A DNA stretch of 17,504 nucleotides from Ghiorsea sp. (GTDB taxonomy: Bacteria; Pseudomonadota; Zetaproteobacteria; Mariprofundales; Mariprofundaceae): assembly GCA_027019685.1 (NCBI GenBank), contig JALUWH010000069.1, positions 1 to 17,504 on the forward strand. Direction: 5' to 3'. Below the pieces are notes generated by a model, which saw only the letters and a program-made list of their open reading frames with translations, ran no database searches and had not been told where the DNA came from. Each line of letters starts with the position of its first letter. Positions within the stretch are counted from its first letter, which is position 1. The translations under genes and the position numbers were made by a program. Shown one piece after another: positions 1 to 8,038 of this stretch.

Positions 1-2121
1 TTGAATACCACCCAATTTGGGCATCACAACATCAACCATGACCAAAGCAATATCTTGATAATGCTCTTTAAAAATACTTAATGCTTGCTCACCATCACTT
101 GCCTGAAATACCCTATAACCCATTGTTTCTAACACCTCGGATGTAGCTTGACGCACCTCAACTTCATCATCTGCCAATAAAATAACTTCACCCTTTGCTG
201 CTGTCATCTGCATGGCTGGTTCTATACTCTTTTTATCTTGGCTAGACTTGATAAGTGGTAAATAAACATGAAAAGACGCTCCTTCACCTTGTTTGCTTTC
301 CACCTCGATAACACCATGATGACTCTGAATTGCACCATAGACCATCGACAGCCCCAAGCCTGTACCCTTATCAACGTCTTTGGTTGTAAAAAATGGGTCA
401 AAAATATGTTCTACATCTTCTTCAGCAATACCGTAACCATTGTCTTGCACACATAAGTGAACCAATACATCAACATCAATAAACCCATGTTTTTGTTTGA
501 AGCTTTCACTTGGTGCATATGTATGCAGTGTCACTGTAATCGTTGGTTCAGGCAAACCTTCTACTGCATCACGAGCATTATTTAACAAATTCATTAACAC
601 CTGCTGTAGCTGGCTAGAATCTGCATAAACCATCATAGGTTCATCTTCAATGTCATGTTTCACATAAATATTCTCAGGAATCGTTACTTTTGCCAAATGT
701 AATGACTCTTGTACAAAAACTCGCATAGAAAGCGCTTTCTTTTGCACCACACCTTTGCGTGAAAAGCTTAATAATTGTGCAATCATCGTAGCTGCTTTAT
801 CACTTAACCCTTCAATTCGCTCAACTTTCGCAACAGCCGCAGGTGCATTCCCCTGCAACATACTTCTTTTTGCCAAATACATATTACCTATCATTGCAGC
901 TAAAATATTATTAAAATCATGGGCAATCCCACCAACCAAGGTGCCAATAGCTTCCATTTTTTGTGCTTGATGAAATTGTGCCTCTAAATCTTTGATACCC
1001 GTAATATCACGTGAAATACCAATCAAACCAAGCAATTCCCCTTGTGCATTACGATAGGGTGATTTGAGAGTATCAAACAGCCCTTTACGCCCATCAGGAT
1101 AAGCCACCCAAATCTCACTTCTTAAACTCTCACCTTGTGTAAATATACGTTTATCATGCTCGATAAACTGTTTGGCTTGAGCTGATTCAAAGAAATCAAG
1201 GTCTGTGCACCCAATAACATCAGCTTCCGAAGCTTTGCCTACCAAAGTACAAAAGGCAGGATTACAACCAAGGTATACACTCTTGGTATCCTTTAAAAAA
1301 ACAAGGTCAGGCACCGACTCTAAAATATTACTCAATAAAATATTGGTTTGTTTCAAGCTGGATTGTGAGCTACGCAATGCCTCATACATGGATGATAATG
1401 ACGCAGCCAAACGAACAATCTCTTTCGTACCTTGGACTTCTAATGTTGCTTCAGATTTGCCTTGCTCAATATCTCGAATAAAACGCATACTGGCAGCCAA
1501 TGGTTGAGTGACTAGCTTTCTTAAAAAGACAAAAAACAACAAGGCAATCAACGCCAACACGCCAGCAAAGTCAATCAATTGTCGCTGTTGTTTTTGCTCC
1601 AGTATCGTAGCTTGTTTTTGAAAGGTAAATTTACCAATCATCAAACCTTGCCCAAGGTTTTGATCTTGGAAAGATGCCGACATATCTATCGGATAATAGA
1701 GGTAACCTTCCGCATTTTCTGTATCGAGATAGGATAATATCTTATGGTTTTCCAAAGCTTGGCTAAAACTTAAATACTTAAACTCAGGAATCACATCTTG
1801 CGCCCGTTTACCCAACCATGCATAACGCGTTGAATTCATGACTTTCCCAGATTTATCCACGACACTGAGGTGTACCAATGTTTCACTGGCAGCCGCAACC
1901 GCCACAAAACGCTGGGCTGATTGCATATCGCCTCGCCGCAAATCTCGCACAACCTCTAAAGATAGATTGGAAAGCTGCTCTTGAAACAAACGTTGATTCA
2001 TCTCTGCCAATTGCTGTTGTGCACCTACATATAAAGATGAAATCACAAACCACCCCACAGGAAAAACCAGCAAGATAAACAGAAAAGAAACAACCTGACT
2101 CAAACTAAATCTTTGCAACAT
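1..2121 (-). CDS. Hybrid sensor histidine kinase (HAMP-PAS-HisKA-HATPase-receiver), 3' end cut by window edge
   Basis: This is a membrane-bound hybrid kinase that should autophosphorylate on His and pass phosphate to its own receiver. I translated it by hand: 707 codons are visible and the frame is still open at position 1. Transmembrane helices lie at about residues 9-30 and 182-200 and flank a periplasmic domain of roughly 150 residues. A HAMP-like linker follows (about 200-255), then a PAS domain (about 257-378, ending GISRDITGIKDLE), the H box GGIAHDFNN with H401, the N box NLLNNARDA (about 511-519), the G1 box QDNGYGI and the G2 box GTGLGLSM. The receiver begins near 646 with acidic D651/D652 and phospho-acceptor D697 in VDVVMP, and its C-terminal half lies outside the window. 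The ATG shares one base with the upstream stop (TAATG) and has no obvious Shine-Dalgarno, which suggests translational coupling to the binding-protein gene. The target of its phosphorelay is not in view. Confidence 0.93.
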   Translation of the reverse strand, partial: MLQRFSLSQVVSFLFILLVFPVGWFVISSLYVGAQQQLAEMNQRLFQEQLSNLSLEVVRDLRRGDMQSAQRFVAVAAASETLVHLSVVDKSGKVMNSTRYAWLGKRAQDVIPEFKYLSFSQALENHKILSYLDTENAEGYLYYPIDMSASFQDQNLGQGLMIGKFTFQKQATILEQKQQRQLIDFAGVLALIALLFFVFLRKLVTQPLAASMRFIRDIEQGKSEATLEVQGTKEIVRLAASLSSMYEALRSSQSSLKQTNILLSNILESVPDLVFLKDTKSVYLGCNPAFCTLVGKASEADVIGCTDLDFFESAQAKQFIEHDKRIFTQGESLRSEIWVAYPDGRKGLFDTLKSPYRNAQGELLGLIGISRDITGIKDLEAQFHQAQKMEAIGTLVGGIAHDFNNILAAMIGNMYLAKRSMLQGNAPAAVAKVERIEGLSDKAATMIAQLLSFSRKGVVQKKALSMRVFVQESLHLAKVTIPENIYVKHDIEDEPMMVYADSSQLQQVLMNLLNNARDAVEGLPEPTITVTLHTYAPSESFKQKHGFIDVDVLVHLCVQDNGYGIAEEDVEHIFDPFFTTKDVDKGTGLGLSMVYGAIQSHHGVIEVESKQGEGASFHVYLPLIKSSQDKKSIEPAMQMTAAKGEVILLADDEVEVRQATSEVLETMGYRVFQASDGEQALSIFKEHYQDIALVMVDVVMPKLGGIQ

Positions 2122-3086
2122 TATAATTTTACACGCATCACAAAAGATTTATCTTGAATATGAGAAAATGATATTTCTCTATGCAACATACCTTTCTTCT
2201 TCATAAAAGAATATACTTCATGCGTATGGCGCTCAAATTTAGACGGCGCGCCTGAAAAGTAAGTAATATTTTCCACTAAACTGGGTAAAATTAAGTCTTG
2301 ATATGTTTGCTGTAAATGATGGGGAGTCATTTGTAAACGAGATGCCATCATCTGCATGCTTTTCTCTGAATATTGTGTCATATACGAACGAGCCTTAGCA
2401 TAAGCCTGCACCAGTTGAAAAATATTCTCGCTTTGTTTCTCCACCTGATCCCTACGTACCGCCAATACATCAACAATTAAATCAGAAGCTTCACTGCTAT
2501 CAAATAAAACATGTGCCCCATGTTGCTCAAGTCTGCTTTTGATTGGTTCAAAGGTAACCACCGCATCAACTTGACCACGCATATATGCTTCTTCCTGTTC
2601 ATCTACAGGCAAATACACAACTTCCACATCATCATCTTCAAGCTTCGCCTGATTTAAAGCAGCATGAAACAACAGTGCGCCAACACCAGTCGTCTCTACA
2701 CCCACGCGATGATGTCGGATATCTACCAAGTTTTTTAATGTGGGATTAGCCAGTAAAACATCTGCACCATTTGAAAAATCAAATACCAATACAATTGTAA
2801 GCTCTGTGCCTAAACTGATAACATTGAGTGCTTCATCCAAGGTTAAAGCAGCAGCATCCAAACGCCCCGTACGAAGTAAGGCTATAGACTCCGTATTTGA
2901 AGGCAATTCAACCAGCTTCACCTGCTTTTGCGGCAGGTAGCCCAAGTCTCTCGCTAAAACAAGTGGCTCATAACCTGGCCATTGATTCACACCTACTTTC
3001 AATAACTCAGGCGGCTCAATTGTGCAAGTGGTCAACAAAAACAGTGGTATAAAAGCCAAAAACTTTGCGTATGCAAAATGTTTCAT
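2121..3086 (-). CDS. NMT1/THI5-like (SsuA/TauA-type) periplasmic substrate-binding lipoprotein
   Basis: This 321-residue protein belongs to the periplasmic binding-protein superfamily used by NitT/TauT-type importers. A short signal peptide ends in the lipobox-like LTTC with C21; Thr at -1 is atypical. The fold signature GVNQWPGYEPLVLARDLGY follows directly (about residues 32-50). The pattern of residues 60-190 (DAAALTLDEAL, RVGVETTGVGALL, DAVVTFEP) is typical of two-lobed NMT1/SsuA-like proteins. The ligand cannot be read from sequence. The start is supported by a strong Shine-Dalgarno (AGGGAGGG, about 4 bases before the ATG). No permease or ATPase gene adjoins it. It sits between two histidine kinases and overlaps the downstream one by one base, so I infer a role as ligand receptor for that kinase rather than, or as well as, transport. 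Family assignment is firm; the sensing role is inference. Confidence 0.87.
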   Translation of the reverse strand: MKHFAYAKFLAFIPLFLLTTCTIEPPELLKVGVNQWPGYEPLVLARDLGYLPQKQVKLVELPSNTESIALLRTGRLDAAALTLDEALNVISLGTELTIVLVFDFSNGADVLLANPTLKNLVDIRHHRVGVETTGVGALLFHAALNQAKLEDDDVEVVYLPVDEQEEAYMRGQVDAVVTFEPIKSRLEQHGAHVLFDSSEASDLIVDVLAVRRDQVEKQSENIFQLVQAYAKARSYMTQYSEKSMQMMASRLQMTPHHLQQTYQDLILPSLVENITYFSGAPSKFERHTHEVYSFMKKKGMLHREISFSHIQDKSFVMRVKL

Positions 3087-3117
3087 TAGCCCTCCCTACC
3101 CAAAACGCAATCATGAT

Positions 3118-3146
3118 ATGATAAACCCAACGAAACAATGAAGCAA
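3118..3146 (-). promoter_or_regulatory. Candidate sigma70-type promoter for the binding protein-kinase pair
   Basis: On the minus strand TTGCTT (3146-3141) and TATCAT (3123-3118) are separated by exactly 17 bases. The -10 box matches consensus at 5 of 6 positions and the -35 at 3 of 6. Transcription would begin near 3111, about 25 bases before the ATG at 3086. The box lies in an 88-base gap after the first kinase gene, so the pair may be transcribed independently of polA. This is pattern evidence only. Confidence 0.45.
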
Positions 3147-3174
3147 CCGTATGCTACGTCAGGAAAATCAATAC

Positions 3175-5052
3175 TTACATCAGTTCCTCACGAATGACTT
3201 GGCATAGCTGCTCAATAGTGAAAGGCTTTTGTAACCTGCGTATTGAATCAAGTTCTTTCGCATCTTGGGTTAACCAGCGTCCTGTTGTGCCATCCTTTTC
3301 ATAAGCTGTGGCAAAAAATATTTTGGCTTGTTTGTCCATCATTAAAATATGCTGTGCAGCTTTCACACCATCCATATTCGGCATCATACTATCCATCATC
3401 ACCAAATCGATTTGCTCTTTCTTTTGTGCATAAATCTTAATCGCCTCAAGCCCATCTTCAGCTAAAAGAACCTTATAATTCAAGTTTTCCAATGCGCTTT
3501 GATGTGCCAAACGTAATGCCCTGTCATCATCAACAATGAGTATCGTTTCCGCATTGCCCGTTAAACCTTGGAAATGCACATCTTGTTTTTGCTTCTCCTG
3601 AGCGCTCAATTCTAAGGGCAAATAGATATGAAAAGATGTGCCCTGCTTGGGAGTGCTTTCCACCTCTATCATACCCCCATGTGACTTAATCGCCCCATAA
3701 CACATAGCTAAACCCAAGCCTGTGCCTTTACCTTGTTCCTTTGTCGTAAAAAATGGTTCAAAAACATGTACCAAATTTTGTTGCGATATGCCTTCCCCAT
3801 TATCACAAAAGCATAAATACAACCACTTACCTTCTAAATCGGGGTGTTTCTCACGCAATTGCTTTGCTTCGTCTAAAGGTTTGAGTATCACTCTAACCTC
3901 TGGTTCTTGGGTGGTGGACAAAGCATCTTTGGCATTATTCAATAGATTTAATAAAACCTGCTGCAATTGTGTTGCACTACCACAAATAGGCAATGGAGAT
4001 TTCGTCAAATCCTTTTCAATTTTAATTCGTGAAGACAAGGAAATTACACCTAACTTTAATGCTTCATTGATAAATGAAGCCATATCAAACATTTTCTTTT
4101 CTACATCATCTTTGCGCGCAAACGTTAATAGTTGTTTGCTCATATCAGATGCATGAAACACTAACTTTTCAACATCGTCGAGTTTATCTTGCGCCAATGT
4201 GTTCCCTTTAATCGCACGTTGAATCAAAAATAAGTTAGCACTAATACCCGACATCACATTACTAAAATCATGTGCTAAACCACCAACCAACGTGCCCAAT
4301 GCTTCCATTTTTTGTGCTTGGAAAAACTTCTGCTCTGCCTCGCGTAAATGATTATCTGTTTTTTGATGTCGCTCTACTTCTCGCGCCAGCTTTTGATTGC
4401 TTTCTTTGAGTTCAACCGTTCTACTTTCAATTTCTTGCTCCAAATGCTCTAAGGTATGGTTAAGCTTTTCTCGCACAGCCAATAAACTTGCATTTTTTTC
4501 TTCTAGCTGTTTTTGCTGTGAGCTACGCAAAATCTCAAAAACCAAACCAACAAGCACATAAAACACGAAGGCCACGAAAAAGATTATCACTTCTTCTGCC
4601 TTATATGGTGTGTGTAAAATATCCAAATAATCCAAAGATTCGATGACCACCGCACCACACAAAAACAATGCAATCCACCATAAACCACGATAAATACCAG
4701 CAACGGCAAATATCATAAATGGGAAAAATGGAATCCAATAAATAGCTGTTTTTGCAATACCACCATCAATAAGAAAAAACCAAAAAAGGACACATGTGCC
4801 AGTCACCACTGCTATTTCTTTAAACCGTAGATTGGCAACCTTGAAAAAATCAAAATATGCCAAGGCATATAAAATAGCCAATACACCTTGAACAGCAGCC
4901 ATACCATATTTCGCCAAAAAAAGGTGTACAAAAAAGAAAACACCTAAAATAACCATAGCAAGTCCCAACATAACTTGGGTTAATGTACGGTGGTATATTT
5001 GTTCCTTATGTCCATGTTTGAGGTGTTCCCCAAGGATGGAAAGTAATTTCAT
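3175..5052 (-). CDS. Six-helix membrane hybrid histidine kinase with C-terminal receiver
   Basis: This is a complete 625-residue hybrid kinase. Six hydrophobic segments (about residues 24-46, 50-70, 78-95, 102-120, 123-140, 153-174) have almost no periplasmic domain between them, so the signal is probably sensed in or at the membrane. I do not recognise the sensor family. A charged, probably coiled-coil linker (about 176-250) leads to the H box GGLAHDFSN with H261, N box NLLNNAKDA (369-377), G1 box CDNGEGI and G2 box GTGLGLAM. The receiver (about 503-625) has acidic D508-D510, phospho-acceptor D554 in MMDSMMP, and K609 in LQKPF. There is no output domain or DNA-binding motif. The gene starts 37 bases after the polA stop with GAGGG upstream of the ATG, and I see no promoter in that gap, so read-through from polA is possible. 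The kinase core closely resembles that of the kinase at 1-2121. Confidence 0.93.
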   Translation of the reverse strand: MKLLSILGEHLKHGHKEQIYHRTLTQVMLGLAMVILGVFFFVHLFLAKYGMAAVQGVLAILYALAYFDFFKVANLRFKEIAVVTGTCVLFWFFLIDGGIAKTAIYWIPFFPFMIFAVAGIYRGLWWIALFLCGAVVIESLDYLDILHTPYKAEEVIIFFVAFVFYVLVGLVFEILRSSQQKQLEEKNASLLAVREKLNHTLEHLEQEIESRTVELKESNQKLAREVERHQKTDNHLREAEQKFFQAQKMEALGTLVGGLAHDFSNVMSGISANLFLIQRAIKGNTLAQDKLDDVEKLVFHASDMSKQLLTFARKDDVEKKMFDMASFINEALKLGVISLSSRIKIEKDLTKSPLPICGSATQLQQVLLNLLNNAKDALSTTQEPEVRVILKPLDEAKQLREKHPDLEGKWLYLCFCDNGEGISQQNLVHVFEPFFTTKEQGKGTGLGLAMCYGAIKSHGGMIEVESTPKQGTSFHIYLPLELSAQEKQKQDVHFQGLTGNAETILIVDDDRALRLAHQSALENLNYKVLLAEDGLEAIKIYAQKKEQIDLVMMDSMMPNMDGVKAAQHILMMDKQAKIFFATAYEKDGTTGRWLTQDAKELDSIRRLQKPFTIEQLCQVIREELM

Positions 5053-5089
5053 AGTCCCTCTATGCCTTAAAACTCAATCTATGTTTTTA

Positions 5090-7837
5090 CTATAGTTGAT
5101 GAGATTCAAACCAGCTAGTACCAATGCCAATATCGGCAATCAATGGCACATCAAGTGTCACAGCCGCTTCCATCACCGCTTTGATTAAAGCCGATACCTG
5201 TGCTACATCAGTTTCACTACATTCCACTATCAATTCATCATGCACCTGCATAATCAAACGTGCCTGAGGAAACTGCACTTTTAATTTCATTTGCAATTGA
5301 ATCATAGCAACCTTAATAATATCCGCTGCCGAGCCTTGCAGTGGTGCATTAATCGCTGTGCGCTCAGCATAAGCTTTTTGCATACCGTTGCTGCTATTGA
5401 TGTCAGGCACTTGCACCCTATGCCCTAACAACGTTTCTACATAACCCTGCGCACGGGCTTTTTCCAATGTTTCATCCATGAAATTTTGTACGGTTGGATA
5501 TTGGGCAAAATATGCTTCAATAAACGCCTTGGCATCGCCGCGGCTCACACCCAATTGTTTCGCCAAGCCAAAAGCACTCATACCATACAAAATACCAAAG
5601 TTCACTGCTTTGGCTTGCCTACGCTGCTCACCCGTGACTTCTTCCAACGGGATTTGATTCACCGAAGCCGCAGTCGCAGCATGAATATCCAAACCATCAG
5701 CAAAGGCTTGTTTTAAGTTGGCATCCCCCGAAAAATGTGCCATCAAACGCAATTCAATTTGCGAATAATCAGCTGCAATCAATTGATTACCATCTTCTGC
5801 GACAAACGCTTTACGAATTTCCCGCCCTTCTTCCGAGCGAATAGGGATATTTTGTAAGTTAGGATTGGTTGAAGACAAGCGACCCGTGGTGGTTACGGCT
5901 TGATTGTATGAAGTGTGAATGCGCCCTGTTTTTTTGTTAATCATTTTCTGTAAGGCATCGGTATATGTTGATTTAAGCTTAGATAAACTACGCACTTCTA
6001 AAATCAAACGTGGCACTTCATGCTCTGCTGCCAGTTTTTCCAATACTTCTTGCCCTGTTGCCCACTGCCCAGACTTGGTTTTTTTACCACCTTCAATGCC
6101 TAATGTTTCAAACAGTAACACACCCAACTGTTTGGGTGATTGGATATTAAACTCTTGACCTGCTGCCTCGAAAATTTTGGTCTGTAGCGCATCAATGCGC
6201 TCACCAAACTTGGTTGAAAGTGTATGCAGTTGCGCCACATCAATGTATGCGCCATCCCACTCCATGTCCGCAAGCACAAAAGATAGAGGAAGCTCAATAT
6301 CATCATGGCGTTTAATGTGTTCAGCTATTTTTTCTTTAAACTTATGGCAAAGTCTAAGCGTTACTTCCGCATCTTCTGCTGCATATTTCGCTGCTTCTTC
6401 AATGCCAATCAAATCAAAGGTGATTTGTTTGACCCCTTTGCCCGCAATGGATTCAAAGGAAACACATTCATGCCCCAAATATTTGAGCGCAAGTTTATCC
6501 ATACTCACTGCTTGCCCAGCTTCCAAAACATACGCCATCAACATGGTATCATACTTCACACCAGTAAGCTTGATGCCTTCATTGCGCAAAATTTGTCTGT
6601 CATATTTATTATTTTGTAAACACTTGGGTTTGTTTTCATCTTCCAACGTAGGTTTTAAAGCTGCAAGCACTGTTTCTTTATCCAACTGTTTGGGTGCTTC
6701 GCTTAATAAATCAGCTCCCCTATGCGCCACAGGCACATAATAACCTACGCCAGCTTGCACAGAAAACGATAAACCTACCAAATCTGCATCATGAATATTT
6801 AAAGATGTGGTCTCCGTATCCACCGCAATAAGCTCCGCAGCATTTAACTCGCTCACCAAGCCTGCCAACTTGGCTTCATCATCAACAACAATGGTCGTTA
6901 ATGGTTTTTGCTCAGCAAAGACTTCTTCTGCTTCACTGCTCTCATCATCAGACGAAGCTACAACAGATGCTGTCATCACTTCATCACCATCCAAGAACTC
7001 AGCTGTTAATCGTCTAAACTCTAATTCAGCAAATACTTTAGCCAGTGCCTCCCTGTTTGGTTTTTGCACTTTCAAATCATCTAAAGTTAAAGGAAGCGGC
7101 GTTTGTTCATCCAGTGCCACGAGGTCATATGACAATCGCGCATCGTCAGCAAATTCAATAAGATTTTCTCTGCGTTTATTCTGCTTAATTTCATGGGCAT
7201 GACTTAAAATTCCTTCCAAATCGCCATAGGTATTAATCAGCTCTAATGCCGTCTTAGGGCCAATGCCTGGCACACCTGGAATATTATCCGCAGAATCCCC
7301 TGCAAGCGCTAATAAATCTTGGACTTTCGCAGGCTCAACACCCCAACGTTCTTTAACTTCATCAATGCCATATTCCTTGCGACGCATGGTGTCTAACATC
7401 CAAATCTTATCGCCAACCAACTGCATCAAATCTTTATCCGTCGATACAATGGTCACATCCCAACCTTTGGCTTCAGCTTGGCGAGCTAAAGTGGCAATCA
7501 CATCATCCGCCTCGTAATTCTGCACACAGATGCGTGCAAAATTAAAAGCGTCGGTCACTTCATATACATAATCCCATTGTGCCGCCAAATCTTCAGGCAT
7601 GGGTGGGCGATGCGCTTTGTATTCTGCATACATCTCATTACGAAACGTGCCGCCCTTGGGGTCAAATACCACGGCCACATGCGTTGGGCTTAAATCCTTG
7701 AGAATAGAGCGTACCATTTGAACATAACCAAACACAGCGTTGGTTGGCTGCCCTTTAGAGTTGCTTAAATTGTGTTTCACAGCGTGGAAAGCACGAAAAA
7801 CATAGTTGGGGCCATCGATAAGAACTAAGTGCGGCAT
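5090..7837 (-). CDS. polA: DNA polymerase I
   Basis: This enzyme removes RNA primers and fills gaps in Okazaki-fragment processing and excision repair. At 915 residues it is close to the usual bacterial length. The N-terminal 5'-3' nuclease domain (1 to about 285) carries ADDVIATLA, STDKDLMQLV and GDSADNIPGVPGIGPKTA, including the helix-hairpin-helix. An acidic, low-complexity linker spans about 285-312. The 3'-5' exonuclease domain retains its metal ligands: DTETT (D340, E342), NNKYD (D413) and YAAEDAEVT (D489), so proofreading should be active. The polymerase domain has motif A DYSQIELR (D690), motif B RRQAKAVNFGILYG (K743) and motif C QVHDELIVE (D867). The ATG is preceded by AAGGA about 8 bases upstream. 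The gene is divergent from the exported repeat protein and a histidine kinase follows 37 bases after its stop, which is an unusual but not clearly meaningful neighbour. Confidence 0.99.
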   Translation of the reverse strand: MPHLVLIDGPNYVFRAFHAVKHNLSNSKGQPTNAVFGYVQMVRSILKDLSPTHVAVVFDPKGGTFRNEMYAEYKAHRPPMPEDLAAQWDYVYEVTDAFNFARICVQNYEADDVIATLARQAEAKGWDVTIVSTDKDLMQLVGDKIWMLDTMRRKEYGIDEVKERWGVEPAKVQDLLALAGDSADNIPGVPGIGPKTALELINTYGDLEGILSHAHEIKQNKRRENLIEFADDARLSYDLVALDEQTPLPLTLDDLKVQKPNREALAKVFAELEFRRLTAEFLDGDEVMTASVVASSDDESSEAEEVFAEQKPLTTIVVDDEAKLAGLVSELNAAELIAVDTETTSLNIHDADLVGLSFSVQAGVGYYVPVAHRGADLLSEAPKQLDKETVLAALKPTLEDENKPKCLQNNKYDRQILRNEGIKLTGVKYDTMLMAYVLEAGQAVSMDKLALKYLGHECVSFESIAGKGVKQITFDLIGIEEAAKYAAEDAEVTLRLCHKFKEKIAEHIKRHDDIELPLSFVLADMEWDGAYIDVAQLHTLSTKFGERIDALQTKIFEAAGQEFNIQSPKQLGVLLFETLGIEGGKKTKSGQWATGQEVLEKLAAEHEVPRLILEVRSLSKLKSTYTDALQKMINKKTGRIHTSYNQAVTTTGRLSSTNPNLQNIPIRSEEGREIRKAFVAEDGNQLIAADYSQIELRLMAHFSGDANLKQAFADGLDIHAATAASVNQIPLEEVTGEQRRQAKAVNFGILYGMSAFGLAKQLGVSRGDAKAFIEAYFAQYPTVQNFMDETLEKARAQGYVETLLGHRVQVPDINSSNGMQKAYAERTAINAPLQGSAADIIKVAMIQLQMKLKVQFPQARLIMQVHDELIVECSETDVAQVSALIKAVMEAAVTLDVPLIADIGIGTSWFESHQL

Positions 7838-7869
7838 AAGCGATTCCTTACATGATAAAAAGTGTAGAC

Positions 7870-7897
7870 ATCATGAAGCTATATATACAATGGTCAA
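7870..7897 (-). promoter_or_regulatory. Candidate polA promoter
   Basis: On the minus strand TTGACC (7897-7892; 5 of 6 to the -35 consensus) is followed after 16 bases by CATGAT (7875-7870; 4 of 6 to the -10 consensus). Transcription would start near 7863, about 26 bases before the polA ATG. The -35 box lies within an ACAAT-7-ATTGT inverted repeat. An alternative AT-rich -10 in TATATATAG nearby would have poor spacing. This is pattern evidence only. Confidence 0.35.
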
Positions 7898-7940
7898 TAT
7901 TGTTTTCATACGCTACGGCTTTCAATCAATATTTACCCCC

Positions 7941-7982
7941 CTACAATACAACAGCCTTACTGTATAAAACGATATATTGTAG
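7941..7982. repeat. Eight-base perfect inverted repeat in the polA/exported-protein divergent gap
   Basis: CTACAATA (7941-7948) and its exact complement TATTGTAG (7975-7982) flank 26 bases. A smaller ACAG-5-CTGT repeat lies between the arms. The right arm overlaps the proposed -35 box of the plus-strand gene. It could be a two-half-site operator or a hairpin, and chance is not excluded in AT-rich DNA. Confidence 0.4.
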
Positions 7983-8004
7983 TTATTTATGCATTGTCTA
8001 TACT
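7977..8004 (+). promoter_or_regulatory. Candidate promoter for the exported repeat protein
   Basis: TTGTAG (7977-7982) and TATACT (7999-8004; 5 of 6 to consensus) are separated by 16 bases. Transcription would begin near 8011, leaving a leader of about 28 bases to the ATG at 8039. The weak -35 box coincides with one arm of an inverted repeat, as would suit a regulated promoter. This is pattern evidence only. Confidence 0.35.
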
Positions 8005-8038
8005 TAGCTTGAGAAGAGCAACCACCACAGGAATATTC

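Noticed and set aside
3722..4156. A 144-codon plus-strand open frame
   Set aside because: It is antisense to the HATPase core of the six-helix kinase, with no signal, motif or ribosome-binding support.
6177..6740. A 187-codon plus-strand open frame
   Set aside because: It lies entirely antisense to the conserved exonuclease/polymerase part of polA and has a Ser/Cys-rich composition typical of a shadow frame.
7994..8038. Upstream TTG start for the exported repeat protein
   Set aside because: It would put 15 residues before a well-formed signal peptide and overlap the -10 box, while the ATG at 8039 has AGGAA at good spacing.
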